Made by a program: the position numbers and the translations under genes
The notes under the pieces: model-generated
Told to the model about the DNA's origin: nothing
The model's database searches: none
Seen by the model: only the letters and a program-made list of their open reading frames with translations
Part shown: in pieces, positions 51,106 through 59,947 of the stretch
Layout of the letters: every line of letters begins with the position of its first letter
Position numbering within the stretch: the stretch's first letter is position 1
From: an uncultured Eubacterium sp.
Lineage (GTDB): Bacteria; Bacillota; Clostridia; Lachnospirales; Lachnospiraceae
Direction of reading: 5' to 3'
DNA length: 64,000 bases
Assembly: GCA_910589595.1 (NCBI GenBank)
Contig: CAJUTM010000003.1
Location: forward strand, 1-64,000

Positions 51106-51499
51106 TTTAGTAGAAGTGCTGATTGGTATTTGGCTGATTGCCATCATTGTTATATTATCTGGCGTGTTTGTAGTTTCAAATCCATTGGCATATGTGCTGG
51201 GGGAGCTGGTCGGAAGTCTGACGGCAAGTGCGATGATGCTCCATCTGTATCATAGTATTGATGTCGAGCTTGATTTTCCGGAAAAACAGGCGGTCAATCA
51301 TTCCCGGGTAATGGGGATGGTTCGGAGCGCAGTTGAAATTGTTGTTTTGTTTGCCGCTTTCTTTTTGGCAGATTGGATTTCTCCTTATACTGTACTGGCA
51401 GGTTTATTGGCGCGCAAGATTGCAGCGCTTATGGTACCGTGGATGGAGAAGATAAGAACCCGAGGTAATAAAACAGACTCACCGCCTATAAACAGGTGA
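51086..51499 (+). CDS. atpI: ATP synthase subunit I
   Basis: The 137-residue protein has four hydrophobic segments (VLIGIWLIAIIVILSGVFVV; LAYVLGELVGSLTASAMMLH; GMVRSAVEIVVLFAAFFLAD; SPYTVLAGLLARKIAALMVP). It matches AtpI, which helps assemble the c ring. AAGGAGAG lies just upstream of the ATG at 51086. Translation is coupled to atpZ by overlap. Confidence 0.8.
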   Translation: MKIARISLVEVLIGIWLIAIIVILSGVFVVSNPLAYVLGELVGSLTASAMMLHLYHSIDVELDFPEKQAVNHSRVMGMVRSAVEIVVLFAAFFLADWISPYTVLAGLLARKIAALMVPWMEKIRTRGNKTDSPPINR

Positions 51500-51540
51500 G
51501 ACTGGTTGTTATAAATTTTAAAGGAAAGGAGAGTGAGGGC

Positions 51541-52245
51541 GTGGAAGGAGTAGATTTTTATGTGCATGGGTATTGGCCGATTCACATTGGCGGCGTCGAA
51601 GTATACATTACGACAACTCATGTATGTCTGGCTATTGTTATGGTCGTACTAATTGCTTTTGCCATTGTCGCTAATCGTATAATAGCAAAGGCTGATCCGA
51701 CGAAAGCACCGACCGGGTTTCTTAATGTTATTGAACTAATGGTGGAAACCTTGGATAACTTGGTTGTGAGTAATATGGGCAAAAAGCTGGCACCTAAATT
51801 TCGCAATTATGTCGGCGTAGTATTTATGTTTTTGATTGTCTGTAACTTATCCGGACTTTTTGGTTTGCGACCGCCGACCGCTGATTATGGTATTACGTTA
51901 CCACTCGGTTTGATTACCTTTACGATGATACAATATCAAGGTATCAAATGGCAGAAATGGGGACGGCTCAAAGGTTTATTTGAACCATTTTTCCTGTTCT
52001 TTCCGATTAACGTAATAAGTGAATTCGCGACACCGGTATCGTTGTCGCTGCGTCTTTTTGCCAACATTTTGTCAGGAACTATGATGATGGCATTGATCTA
52101 CGGGCTTTTGCCGAAGTTTATTTTGTGGATCTGGCCGGCAGCATTACATGCCTATTTGGATGTATTTGCCGGAGCGCTGCAGGCGTATGTGTTCGCCATG
52201 CTAACAATGGTATTCATTGCGAATGCCGCTGATATAGAAGACTAA
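51541..52245 (+). CDS. atpB: F-type ATP synthase subunit a
   Basis: Subunit a provides the ion half-channels of the Fo motor. The 234-residue protein has five to six membrane helices and the essential Arg in SLSLRLFANILSGTMMM, with the C-terminal LQAYVFAMLTMVFIANAADI. The GTG at 51541 follows AAAGGAGAG and is preferred; the frame extends 15 codons upstream into the ribosome binding region. Confidence 0.95.
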   Translation: MEGVDFYVHGYWPIHIGGVEVYITTTHVCLAIVMVVLIAFAIVANRIIAKADPTKAPTGFLNVIELMVETLDNLVVSNMGKKLAPKFRNYVGVVFMFLIVCNLSGLFGLRPPTADYGITLPLGLITFTMIQYQGIKWQKWGRLKGLFEPFFLFFPINVISEFATPVSLSLRLFANILSGTMMMALIYGLLPKFILWIWPAALHAYLDVFAGALQAYVFAMLTMVFIANAADIED

Positions 52246-52287
52246 AAAATGCAACGCGCGCAATCGCGCAGAAAGTGAGGAAATATT

Positions 52288-52545
52288 ATGAATGGTATTA
52301 CAGGAGCAGATTTGATTCATGCAGCATCAGCAATTGGAGCAGGATTGGCAGTTATCGCCGGTATCGGTCCTGGTGTAGGACAGGGTATTGCGGCAGGTTA
52401 TGGCGCCAGCGCAGTTGGACGTAATCCGGGCGCACGTGGCGAGGTAATGTCAACGATGCTTCTTGGTCAGGCGGTTGCCGAGACTACAGGTCTGTATGGT
52501 TTGGTCGTAGCAATGATTTTATTGTTCGTAAAACCACTTGGTTAA
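52288..52545 (+). CDS. atpE: F-type ATP synthase subunit c, Na+-type ligands
   Basis: The 85-residue hairpin protein forms the rotor ring. Helix 1 has GIGPGVGQGIAAGYGASAVG and helix 2 has GQAVAETTGLYGLVVAMILL. Gln32, Glu65 and Thr66 fall at the positions used for Na+ coordination in Ilyobacter and related Na+-driven enzymes, whereas H+-type c subunits lack this set. The prediction is therefore Na+ translocation. AAGTGAGG precedes the ATG. Confidence 0.95.
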   Translation: MNGITGADLIHAASAIGAGLAVIAGIGPGVGQGIAAGYGASAVGRNPGARGEVMSTMLLGQAVAETTGLYGLVVAMILLFVKPLG

Positions 52546-52587
52546 TGTACAATCCATCCGTAAAATAAGAGAAAGGAGGGATTGTAA

Positions 52588-53106
52588 GTGCAAGACAGAT
52601 TGTTTGGGCTAGATCCGCAACTAATCTTGGACACCTGTATCACCTTGGTGGCTATGCTGGCATTGTTTATCCTGTTATCCTATCTTCTCTTTAATCCGGC
52701 AAGACAGATGATAGAGAAGAGGAAGAAATTTATTCAGGATCAGTTGAATGAGGCGGCGGCGGCAAAGAAAGATGCTCTCGGTATGAAAGAAGAGTATGAT
52801 GCCCGTTTGGCTAAGGTGGAAGATGAGTCGGCAGAACTGTTGGCAGAAGCCAGACAGAAAGCGAAGACTCGCGCCAATGAGATTGTGAATGAGGCTGGTG
52901 ATGAGGCACATCGAATTGTTGCCCGTGCAGAGAGAGAAGTGGCTCTAGAGAAAGATAAGGTTCGCGATGAGATGAAGCAGGAGATGGTTCAGGTAGCTTC
53001 TCTTATGGCCGGTAAGTTTGTGTCGAATTCAATGGATGAAGCAACACAGGCCGGACTCATTGATGAGACCTTGAAAGAAATGGGTGAAGAGACATGGCAA
53101 AATTAG
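52588..53106 (+). CDS. atpF: F-type ATP synthase subunit b
   Basis: The 172-residue protein has one N-terminal transmembrane helix (ITLVAMLALFILLSYLLF) followed by the family NPARQMIEKRKKFIQDQLNE segment and a long heptad-rich coiled-coil that forms the peripheral stalk. It starts at a GTG after AAAGGAGG and overlaps atpH by 13 bp. Confidence 0.95.
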   Translation: MQDRLFGLDPQLILDTCITLVAMLALFILLSYLLFNPARQMIEKRKKFIQDQLNEAAAAKKDALGMKEEYDARLAKVEDESAELLAEARQKAKTRANEIVNEAGDEAHRIVARAEREVALEKDKVRDEMKQEMVQVASLMAGKFVSNSMDEATQAGLIDETLKEMGEETWQN

Positions 53107-53639
53107 TTTCAAAGGTATATGGAGATGCTTTGTTCTCTCTTGCGACAGAGCAAGAAAAGCTGGATGTTATTTGGAATGAAGTGAAAATAATCCGTGATAC
53201 GATAAAGGAAAATGCGGATTTTGTATCATTGCTTTGCCATCCGGAGATGACGCAGGAAAAAAGAATAGCTGTCATAGAGAGAATTTTTAAAGAGAGACTA
53301 TCGGATGATAGTATGGGATTTTTGCACGTACTGATACAAAAGGGACGAATCGGGGAGATTCTTTCCATTTTGGATTATTTCGATGAGAAAGCAAAAGAAT
53401 TTATGAGAATCGGTGTTGTTAAAGTATCGACACCGATGCCATTGTCAGATGCTCAGAAAGAGCAGATTGAGAAGAAACTTCTCGAGGTTTCCGATTATGA
53501 AAGTTTGGAGATGCACTATGAACTGGACGACAGCCTGCTTGGCGGAATTGTCATTCGAATCGGAGACCGTGTGCTTGATAACAGTATCCGCACGAAAATG
53601 GATATCTTGTCAAGACAATTGTATAAGGTAAAGCTATAG
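53094..53639 (+). CDS. atpH: F-type ATP synthase subunit delta
   Basis: The 181-residue protein links the stalk to F1. It has KVYGDALFSLATEQEKLDVI at the start, LLCHPEMTQEKRIAVIERIF in the helical domain and GGIVIRIGDRVLDNSIRTKM at the C-terminus, all typical of the OSCP/delta family. Confidence 0.95.
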   Translation: MAKLVSKVYGDALFSLATEQEKLDVIWNEVKIIRDTIKENADFVSLLCHPEMTQEKRIAVIERIFKERLSDDSMGFLHVLIQKGRIGEILSILDYFDEKAKEFMRIGVVKVSTPMPLSDAQKEQIEKKLLEVSDYESLEMHYELDDSLLGGIVIRIGDRVLDNSIRTKMDILSRQLYKVKL

Positions 53640-53658
53640 AAAGAAGGTGCGCTAATAC

Positions 53659-55173
53659 ATGAATTTGAGACCTGAAGAAATCAGCTCAGTGATTAAAGAT
53701 GAGATTAGGAAATACAGTACCGAATTTGAGGTTGCTAATGTTGGAACTGTAATTCAGGTTGCCGATGGTATTGCCCGTGTTCATGGCTTGGAAAAAGCGA
53801 TGCAGGGGGAGCTGTTGGAGTTTCCGCACGAAGTATATGGCATGGTCATGAACTTAGAAGAAGACAATGTCGGTGCGGTACTTTTAGGTGATGCAGCAAA
53901 TATCAACGAAGGCGATATAGTAAAAACTACGGGGCGGGTAGCTACTGTTCCGGTTGGCGACGCTATGCGGGGCCGCGTGGTAAATGCGCTGGGACAGCCA
54001 ATCGACGGCAAGGGCCCGATTAAAACGGATAAAATCCGTCCGATTGAACGTGTGGCTTCCGGCGTTATTTCCCGTAAATCGGTAGATACGCCGCTGCAGA
54101 CGGGAATTAAGGCAATTGACTCTATGGTGCCAATCGGCAGAGGACAGCGTGAGTTAATTATCGGAGACCGTCAGACAGGAAAGACGGCGATTGCCATTGA
54201 TACGATTATCAACCAGAAAGACCAGAATGTGCTCTGTATCTATGTGGCGATTGGACAGAAAGCGTCAACCGTTGCCAATATTGTAAAAACATTAGAGGAA
54301 AGCGGAGCTATGGATTACTCCACCGTTGTGACGGCAACTGCCAGCGAGTTAGCGCCGCTTCAATATATCGCGCCATATGCAGGATGTGCTATCGGTGAGG
54401 AATGGATGGAGAGCGGCAAAGATGTGTTGATTATATATGATGATTTGACGAAACATGCGGCGGCTTACCGTACGCTGTCACTGCTGCTCCGCAGACCGCC
54501 GGGACGTGAAGCCTTTCCGGGTGATGTATTTTATCTGCATTCGCGCTTACTGGAGCGTGCGGCGCGGCTTTCGGAAAAACTGGGAGGCGGTTCCCTGACG
54601 GCGCTTCCGATTATTGAAACGCAGGCAGGAGATGTTTCCGCCTATATTCCGACGAACGTAATTTCCATTACCGACGGACAGATTTATCTGGAAACAGAGA
54701 TGTTTAATTCCGGTTTCCGTCCGGCCGTGAATCCGGGACTTTCCGTATCCCGTGTTGGTGGTTCGGCACAGATTAAGGCGATGAAGAAAATTGCCGGCCC
54801 AATCCGTATTGAATTGGCGCAGTACCGCGAGCTGGCGGCGTTTTCACAGTTTGGCTCTGATTTGGACGCCGATACGAGACGTCAGTTAGACCAAGGGGAG
54901 CGTATCCGTGAAATTCTCAAGCAGGACCAGTATGCTCCGCAGCCGGTATGGTATCAGGTAATTATTATTTATGCGGCGACAAAACAGTATCTTTTAGATA
55001 TTCCGGTAGAGGATATTCTGGCTTTTGAGAAAGGATTGTTTGCCTTTGTCGATGAGAAATATCCGGAAGTTCCGGCCTCTATCCGTGATGAGAAAGAAAT
55101 AACAGAAGATACGGAAAAGAAATTGATTCAGGCAATTGAAGAATTTAAAAAAGAATTCGTTAGCGAGCAATAA
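53659..55173 (+). CDS. atpA: F-type ATP synthase subunit alpha
   Basis: The 504-residue protein is the non-catalytic hexamer subunit. It shows the Walker A GDRQTGKTAIAID, the QPIDGKGPI hinge region, the LIIYDDLTKHAAAYRTLSLL segment and the PAVNPGLSVSRVGG signature of alpha subunits. GAAGGTG lies upstream of the ATG. Confidence 0.98.
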   Translation: MNLRPEEISSVIKDEIRKYSTEFEVANVGTVIQVADGIARVHGLEKAMQGELLEFPHEVYGMVMNLEEDNVGAVLLGDAANINEGDIVKTTGRVATVPVGDAMRGRVVNALGQPIDGKGPIKTDKIRPIERVASGVISRKSVDTPLQTGIKAIDSMVPIGRGQRELIIGDRQTGKTAIAIDTIINQKDQNVLCIYVAIGQKASTVANIVKTLEESGAMDYSTVVTATASELAPLQYIAPYAGCAIGEEWMESGKDVLIIYDDLTKHAAAYRTLSLLLRRPPGREAFPGDVFYLHSRLLERAARLSEKLGGGSLTALPIIETQAGDVSAYIPTNVISITDGQIYLETEMFNSGFRPAVNPGLSVSRVGGSAQIKAMKKIAGPIRIELAQYRELAAFSQFGSDLDADTRRQLDQGERIREILKQDQYAPQPVWYQVIIIYAATKQYLLDIPVEDILAFEKGLFAFVDEKYPEVPASIRDEKEITEDTEKKLIQAIEEFKKEFVSEQ

Positions 55174-55190
55174 TAGAGAGGTGTGATGAT

Positions 55191-56075
55191 ATGGCCTCAA
55201 TGAGAGATATTAAAAGGCGTAAAGCCAGTATACAGAGCACTTCTCAGATTACCAAGGCAATGAAGCTTGTTTCCACGGTGAAGTTGCAAAAGGCGAAAGG
55301 GCGTGCCGAACAATCCAAACCATATTTTAACAAAATGTATGAGACGGTTTCCGGCATGCTGGCACATTCGTCTCCGTCTGGCAGTCTGTTCCGCAAAGAA
55401 AAAGAGAGTGGGGAGCCTGCCAAAAAGGGAATCATTGTTATTACTTCAAACCGTGGTCTGGCAGGCGGATACAATTCGAATGTTGTAAAGCTGATTACCC
55501 AGGGGGAGTTTGACAGCGAAAATTCGATTATCTATCCGCTCGGACGCAAAGGTATGGAAAGTCTGCAGCGTCAGGGGTTTACCTGCAAAGGAGACTATTC
55601 GGAGGTAATGAACCATCCGATGTTCAGCGATGCGGTTGCGATTGGTAAGACGATTATGGCGGATTTGGAAAGCGGCGAGATTGACGAAGTATATCTGGCA
55701 TATACAGTATTTAAAAATACAGTGACACAGGTTCCGACTTTGATAAAAGTTCTTCCGTTCTCTGCGGACGACGGGGAAAGTCAGGAAGAAGAGCAGGAAA
55801 AGACACAGGGGCCGGTGGCTATTATGAATTATGAGCCAGAGGAGGAAGAAACTCTGGGATATATCATTCCTTTGTATATGAACAGCTTGATTTTCGGGGC
55901 ACTGACAGAGGCAGTAGCGAGTGAAAACGGCGCTCGTATGCAGGCGATGGATTCTGCTACCAGCAATGCGGAGGAAATGATAGACACTCTGGGTCTGCAG
56001 TACAATCGCGCCCGTCAGGCGGCGATTACTCAGGAATTGACAGAGATTGTGGCTGGTGCGTCAGCAATCAGTTAG
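55191..56075 (+). CDS. atpG: F-type ATP synthase subunit gamma
   Basis: The 294-residue protein forms the rotating central shaft: N-terminal helix MRDIKRRKASIQSTSQITKA, VITSNRGLAGGYNSNVVKL and C-terminal helix LQYNRARQAAITQELTEIV. An acidic insertion (GESQEEEQEKTQG, about residues 204-216) is longer than in many homologues. Confidence 0.97.
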   Translation: MASMRDIKRRKASIQSTSQITKAMKLVSTVKLQKAKGRAEQSKPYFNKMYETVSGMLAHSSPSGSLFRKEKESGEPAKKGIIVITSNRGLAGGYNSNVVKLITQGEFDSENSIIYPLGRKGMESLQRQGFTCKGDYSEVMNHPMFSDAVAIGKTIMADLESGEIDEVYLAYTVFKNTVTQVPTLIKVLPFSADDGESQEEEQEKTQGPVAIMNYEPEEEETLGYIIPLYMNSLIFGALTEAVASENGARMQAMDSATSNAEEMIDTLGLQYNRARQAAITQELTEIVAGASAIS

Positions 56076-56089
56076 AATGGAGGTAGAAA

Positions 56090-57499
56090 ATGGCAGAGAA
56101 TAGTAATACAAGTTCCGGCGTTATTACTCAGATTGTCGGCGCTGTCTTGGATATCAAATTCAGTGACGGCAATCTTCCGGAAATCAACGAAGCAATCAAT
56201 ATCGCTACCGACGGAGGTGGGAAATTGGTTGTCGAGGTAGCACAGCATTTGGGTGATGATACCGTTCGTTGTATTGCCATGGGGCCAACGGATGGTCTCG
56301 TGCGCGGTATGGAAGCAGAGGCGACCGGTTCTTCAATTAAAGTGCCGGTAGGAGAAGAGACATTGGGCCGTATGTTTAATGTGCTCGGTGAACCGATTGA
56401 TGAAAAAGAGCCGCCGGCAGTAAAAGAATATGACCCGATTCACAGAAAGGCGCCGGCGTTTGAGGAGCAGTCAACCGAATCCGAGATTCTGGAAACCGGT
56501 ATTAAAGTAATCGACCTTTTGTGCCCTTACCAGAAAGGTGGAAAGATTGGACTCTTTGGAGGAGCCGGCGTAGGAAAGACCGTACTCATTCAGGAGCTGA
56601 TTACAAACATTGCAACCGAGCACGGCGGCTATTCCGTATTTACCGGCGTAGGCGAGCGTACCCGTGAGGGTAATGATTTGTATTATGAAATGATAGAGTC
56701 CGGTGTTATTGATAAGACAACGATGGTGTTCGGACAGATGAATGAGCCGCCGGGAGCGCGTATGCGCGTCGGTCTGACCGGACTTACGATGGCGGAGTAT
56801 TTTCGTGATAAAGGCGGAAAGGATGTGCTCCTTTTCATTGATAATATTTTCCGTTTTACGCAGGCCGGTTCGGAAGTGTCCGCGCTGCTCGGGCGTATGC
56901 CGAGTGCGGTAGGATATCAGCCGACTTTGCAGACAGAGATGGGTGCGCTGCAGGAGCGTATCACTTCCACAAAAAATGGTTCGATTACTTCCGTGCAGGC
57001 CGTTTATGTGCCGGCGGATGACTTGACAGACCCTGCTCCGGCGACGACGTTTGCCCACTTGGACGCGACGACGGTTTTGGAGCGTTCAATTGCCGAGCTT
57101 GGTATTTATCCGGCAGTAGACCCGCTGGCGTCCACATCGCGTATGTTAGACCCGCGTGTTCTCGGAGAAGAACACTATAAAGTTGCCCGCGGCGTACAGG
57201 AGATTTTGCAGCGCTATAAGGAATTGCAGGATATCATTGCGATTCTCGGTATGGATGAGTTGTCTGAGGATGAGAAAATGCTTGTCAACCGCGCCCGTAA
57301 AGTGCAGAGATTTTTGTCGCAGCCATTTAACGTAGCGGAGCAGTTTACCGGTATGCCGGGTAAATATGTGCAGCTTGCGGATACCATTCAGGGCTTCAAA
57401 GAAATTCTCGACGGACAGCATGATGAGATTCCGGAAGGTCACTTCCTCAATGCAGGCAGTATTGATGATGTTGTAGCACGTTACAAAGAGAGTAAGTGA
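56090..57499 (+). CDS. atpD: F-type ATP synthase subunit beta
   Basis: The catalytic subunit (469 residues) has Walker A GGAGVGKTVLIQEL, the catalytic Glu in VFTGVGERTREGNDLY, Walker B VLLFIDNIFRFTQAGSE, ATTFAHLDATTVL and the DELSEDEKMLVNRARKVQRF region of the C-terminal domain with the DELSEDE motif that contacts gamma. GGAGGT is the ribosome binding site. Confidence 0.99.
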   Translation: MAENSNTSSGVITQIVGAVLDIKFSDGNLPEINEAINIATDGGGKLVVEVAQHLGDDTVRCIAMGPTDGLVRGMEAEATGSSIKVPVGEETLGRMFNVLGEPIDEKEPPAVKEYDPIHRKAPAFEEQSTESEILETGIKVIDLLCPYQKGGKIGLFGGAGVGKTVLIQELITNIATEHGGYSVFTGVGERTREGNDLYYEMIESGVIDKTTMVFGQMNEPPGARMRVGLTGLTMAEYFRDKGGKDVLLFIDNIFRFTQAGSEVSALLGRMPSAVGYQPTLQTEMGALQERITSTKNGSITSVQAVYVPADDLTDPAPATTFAHLDATTVLERSIAELGIYPAVDPLASTSRMLDPRVLGEEHYKVARGVQEILQRYKELQDIIAILGMDELSEDEKMLVNRARKVQRFLSQPFNVAEQFTGMPGKYVQLADTIQGFKEILDGQHDEIPEGHFLNAGSIDDVVARYKESK

Positions 57500-57517
57500 G
57501 AAAGGGCGTGATATAGC

Positions 57518-57931
57518 ATGGCTGATTTAAAGAAATTCCGTCTGGAAGTCATCTCACCGGAACGCATTTTCTATTCCGGCGATGTCGAGATGCTGGAACT
57601 GACTACGACCGAGGGAGAAATCGGAATTTATGCAGACCATATTCCATTGACAACAATCATAGCTCCGGGAGTTATGACGATAACCGAAACGGGCAGCCAG
57701 CTTAAACAGGCCGCCGTTCTCGAAGGGTTTATGGAAATAACGCAGGAAAAGGTGACTGTTCTGGCGCAGTCCTGCGAGTGGCCGGAAGAAATTGATACAA
57801 ACCGTGCGCAGGAAGCCAGAGCGAGAGCAGAGCGGCGTCTGAAAAGTTCAGATGCAAATATTAATATGTCCCGTGCGGAATTAGCGCTTCGCAAATCACT
57901 GATTCGCTTGGAAGTGGCAGAAAATAAATAG
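57518..57931 (+). CDS. atpC: F-type ATP synthase subunit epsilon
   Basis: The 137-residue protein has the N-terminal beta sandwich (FRLEVISPERIFYSGDVEML, GEIGIYADHIPLTTIIAPG) and the two C-terminal helices (RAQEARARAERRLKSSDANI, RAELALRKSLIRLEVAE) that can inhibit hydrolysis. It is the last gene of the operon and is followed by a terminator. Confidence 0.95.
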   Translation: MADLKKFRLEVISPERIFYSGDVEMLELTTTEGEIGIYADHIPLTTIIAPGVMTITETGSQLKQAAVLEGFMEITQEKVTVLAQSCEWPEEIDTNRAQEARARAERRLKSSDANINMSRAELALRKSLIRLEVAENK

Positions 57932-57936
57932 CTGAT

Positions 57937-57978
57937 AAAAAATACGTTTTGCGGTCAAACAGCAAGACGTATTTTTTA
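57937..57978 (+). terminator. Terminator of the ATP synthase operon
   Basis: An 11-bp stem AAAAAATACGT / ACGTATTTTTT with a 19-base loop whose ends can add TTGC/GCAA pairs; the T run is part of the right arm. Confidence 0.85.
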
Positions 57979-58088
57979 TTTATAAAGGTATATGGCAAAA
58001 TGCACAAAATAATCACAATCAATTTATGTAAAATCAACAAAATGCATAAAAAGATGTAAAAGTTTAGCTAAATGATTGATTTATCCAT

Positions 58089-58116
58089 TTTTGCTTTTGC
58101 CGTTATTTTCTATAAT
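58089..58116 (+). promoter_or_regulatory. Probable promoter of the xylanase gene
   Basis: A perfect TATAAT at 58111-58116, with a poor -35 (TTTTGC, 58089-58094, 16-bp spacer), which suggests activator dependence. Confidence 0.45.
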
Positions 58117-58148
58117 GAAAGCACTAAATTAAAGGAGGTTATTGCGAA

Positions 58149-59789
58149 ATGAGCAAAAACAGGGTTTACCGTGCAGTATGCAGTATACTGCTGTGTGTAT
58201 TGATGGTGGGGACGGTACTCGTACCCAGTGCAAAGACAAAAGCGGCGTCCAACAATTTATTGAACACGTATGGCGCTCTTTTGGGGAAATCGGGTAACTG
58301 TGTGACGCTTAATCAATTGCAGAATGCAAACACATTAGCGCACATTAAGTCGCAGTACAACAGTATTACATTAGAAAATGAGATGAAGCCGGATGCGTTA
58401 TTGGGGAGAACGCCATCCTTATTTACTCAGGATGCCGCAAGGAAGCTGGGGTATTATCTTCCGGGAGGCTTTACAGAAACATATGTACCGAAGATTAATT
58501 TTGACACGGTAGACAAGGTATTAAAAATTTGTTATGAAAATGGGATTGGCGTTCGCGCCCATACGTTAATCTGGCACAGCCAGACGCCGGATTGGTTTTT
58601 CCGCGTAGGATATTCGACCAAATACGGTTATGTTTCACAGGATCAGATGAATAAACGGATGGAGTATTATATTAAAACGGTTATGAATCACGTGTACACA
58701 AGCAAGTACGGAAGCTGCGTGTATGCGTGGGATGTCGTAAATGAATATCTTCATGCGACACCATCCGGTTGGGAATATATATATGGCAAGTGTGGCAATA
58801 AGCCTGCCTTTGTAAAACGGGCTTTCCAATACGCACATGATTGTATCAGCTATTTTAAACTGACAGATAAAGTCAGCTTATTCTATAATGATTTTAACAC
58901 CTATATGGTGGTAAATGATATTATTACAATGATTAACTATATTAATTCTAACGGTAAGATTTGTAACGGTGTTGGAATGCAGTCGCACCTTTCAACAACA
59001 TATCCGAGCGTTTCGTATTATACGCAGGCGTTACAAGCTTTTGTCAACGCTGGTTTTGAGGTGCAGATAACGGAGTTAGATGCGACGAATAAATCTGATA
59101 CGGATTTAGCTAACTATCTGTATGATTTAATGAAAAATGTATTGAGGATTAAAAAAGCAGGCGGAAAGATTACCGGACTTACTTTTTGGGGATTGGCGGA
59201 TGACGTCACTTGGATTAGAGGAGAGAAACCTCTGTTGTTTTCCCGACTGAGCGTACCGAAATCGGCATATTACAGTGTTCTTCAGGCATATACTGACAGC
59301 GGTTATCTGCAGGGAGGAAGACTGCCGTCTTCAAGCAATAACAATTCCTCTACTCTCAGAGACGGCTGGTATTATATTAAGAATATTAATGCCCAGAAGT
59401 ATTTGCAGGTAAAAAATAATATGGGCGGAAACAGTGTCAATGTAGAGATAGGCACCGGCACCGGTGTGAGAGGGCAGAAATGGTATCTCACAAATACAGG
59501 AAACGGCTATTTTACCTTGAAGAATGGAAACGGATGTATGTTGGATGTTCAGTATGGGGCGAATAATGACGGAACCAACATCCAGACCTATTCAGCAAAC
59601 AATGCAGACGCACAGAAATTTAAGGCAGTCAGGACGGATGCGAACAATGTTTATGGTATTGTAACCAAAGTATCAGCAGACAAGAAAGCGCTGGATGTTT
59701 ACAATTTCGGAACTTACGACGGAGCTAATGTGTGCCAGTGGACATATTATGCGAATAGTTGTCAGAAATGGATATTTGAGGCTTGCTGA
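58149..59789 (+). CDS. Secreted GH10 endo-1,4-beta-xylanase with ricin-type carbohydrate-binding domain
   Basis: The 546-residue protein has a signal peptide (AVCSILLCVLMVGTVLVPSA, cleavage near TKAA), a GH10 catalytic domain (about 35-380: ITLENEMKPDAL, VRAHTLIWHSQTPDWF, acid/base Glu199 in AWDVVNEYL, LFYNDFNTY, nucleophile Glu309 in VQITELDATN, GLTFWGLADDVTWI), a Ser/Asn linker, and a C-terminal ricin B-like trefoil (about 400-546, CBM13-like, with QKWYLTNTGNGYFTLKN). It cleaves internal xylan bonds outside the cell. AAAGGAGGTT is a near-perfect ribosome binding site. Confidence 0.93.
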   Translation: MSKNRVYRAVCSILLCVLMVGTVLVPSAKTKAASNNLLNTYGALLGKSGNCVTLNQLQNANTLAHIKSQYNSITLENEMKPDALLGRTPSLFTQDAARKLGYYLPGGFTETYVPKINFDTVDKVLKICYENGIGVRAHTLIWHSQTPDWFFRVGYSTKYGYVSQDQMNKRMEYYIKTVMNHVYTSKYGSCVYAWDVVNEYLHATPSGWEYIYGKCGNKPAFVKRAFQYAHDCISYFKLTDKVSLFYNDFNTYMVVNDIITMINYINSNGKICNGVGMQSHLSTTYPSVSYYTQALQAFVNAGFEVQITELDATNKSDTDLANYLYDLMKNVLRIKKAGGKITGLTFWGLADDVTWIRGEKPLLFSRLSVPKSAYYSVLQAYTDSGYLQGGRLPSSSNNNSSTLRDGWYYIKNINAQKYLQVKNNMGGNSVNVEIGTGTGVRGQKWYLTNTGNGYFTLKNGNGCMLDVQYGANNDGTNIQTYSANNADAQKFKAVRTDANNVYGIVTKVSADKKALDVYNFGTYDGANVCQWTYYANSCQKWIFEAC

Positions 59790-59856
59790 GTAGTTTGACA
59801 GATAGGTCAGGTACGATAGATAAATCTTTACAGTAAAGACTACTATATGGTACAAT

Positions 59857-59893
59857 ATAACCGTATGCACATTGTTGCATACGGTTATTTTTT
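59857..59893 (+). terminator. Terminator of the xylanase gene
   Basis: Perfect 13-bp stem ATAACCGTATGCA / TGCATACGGTTAT with a six-base loop, then TTTTT. Confidence 0.9.
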
Positions 59894-59947
59894 AATAAAA
59901 AACTTCAATTGAGGAGTGAAAGAGACAGGAGAGGAGTACATAGAAAA

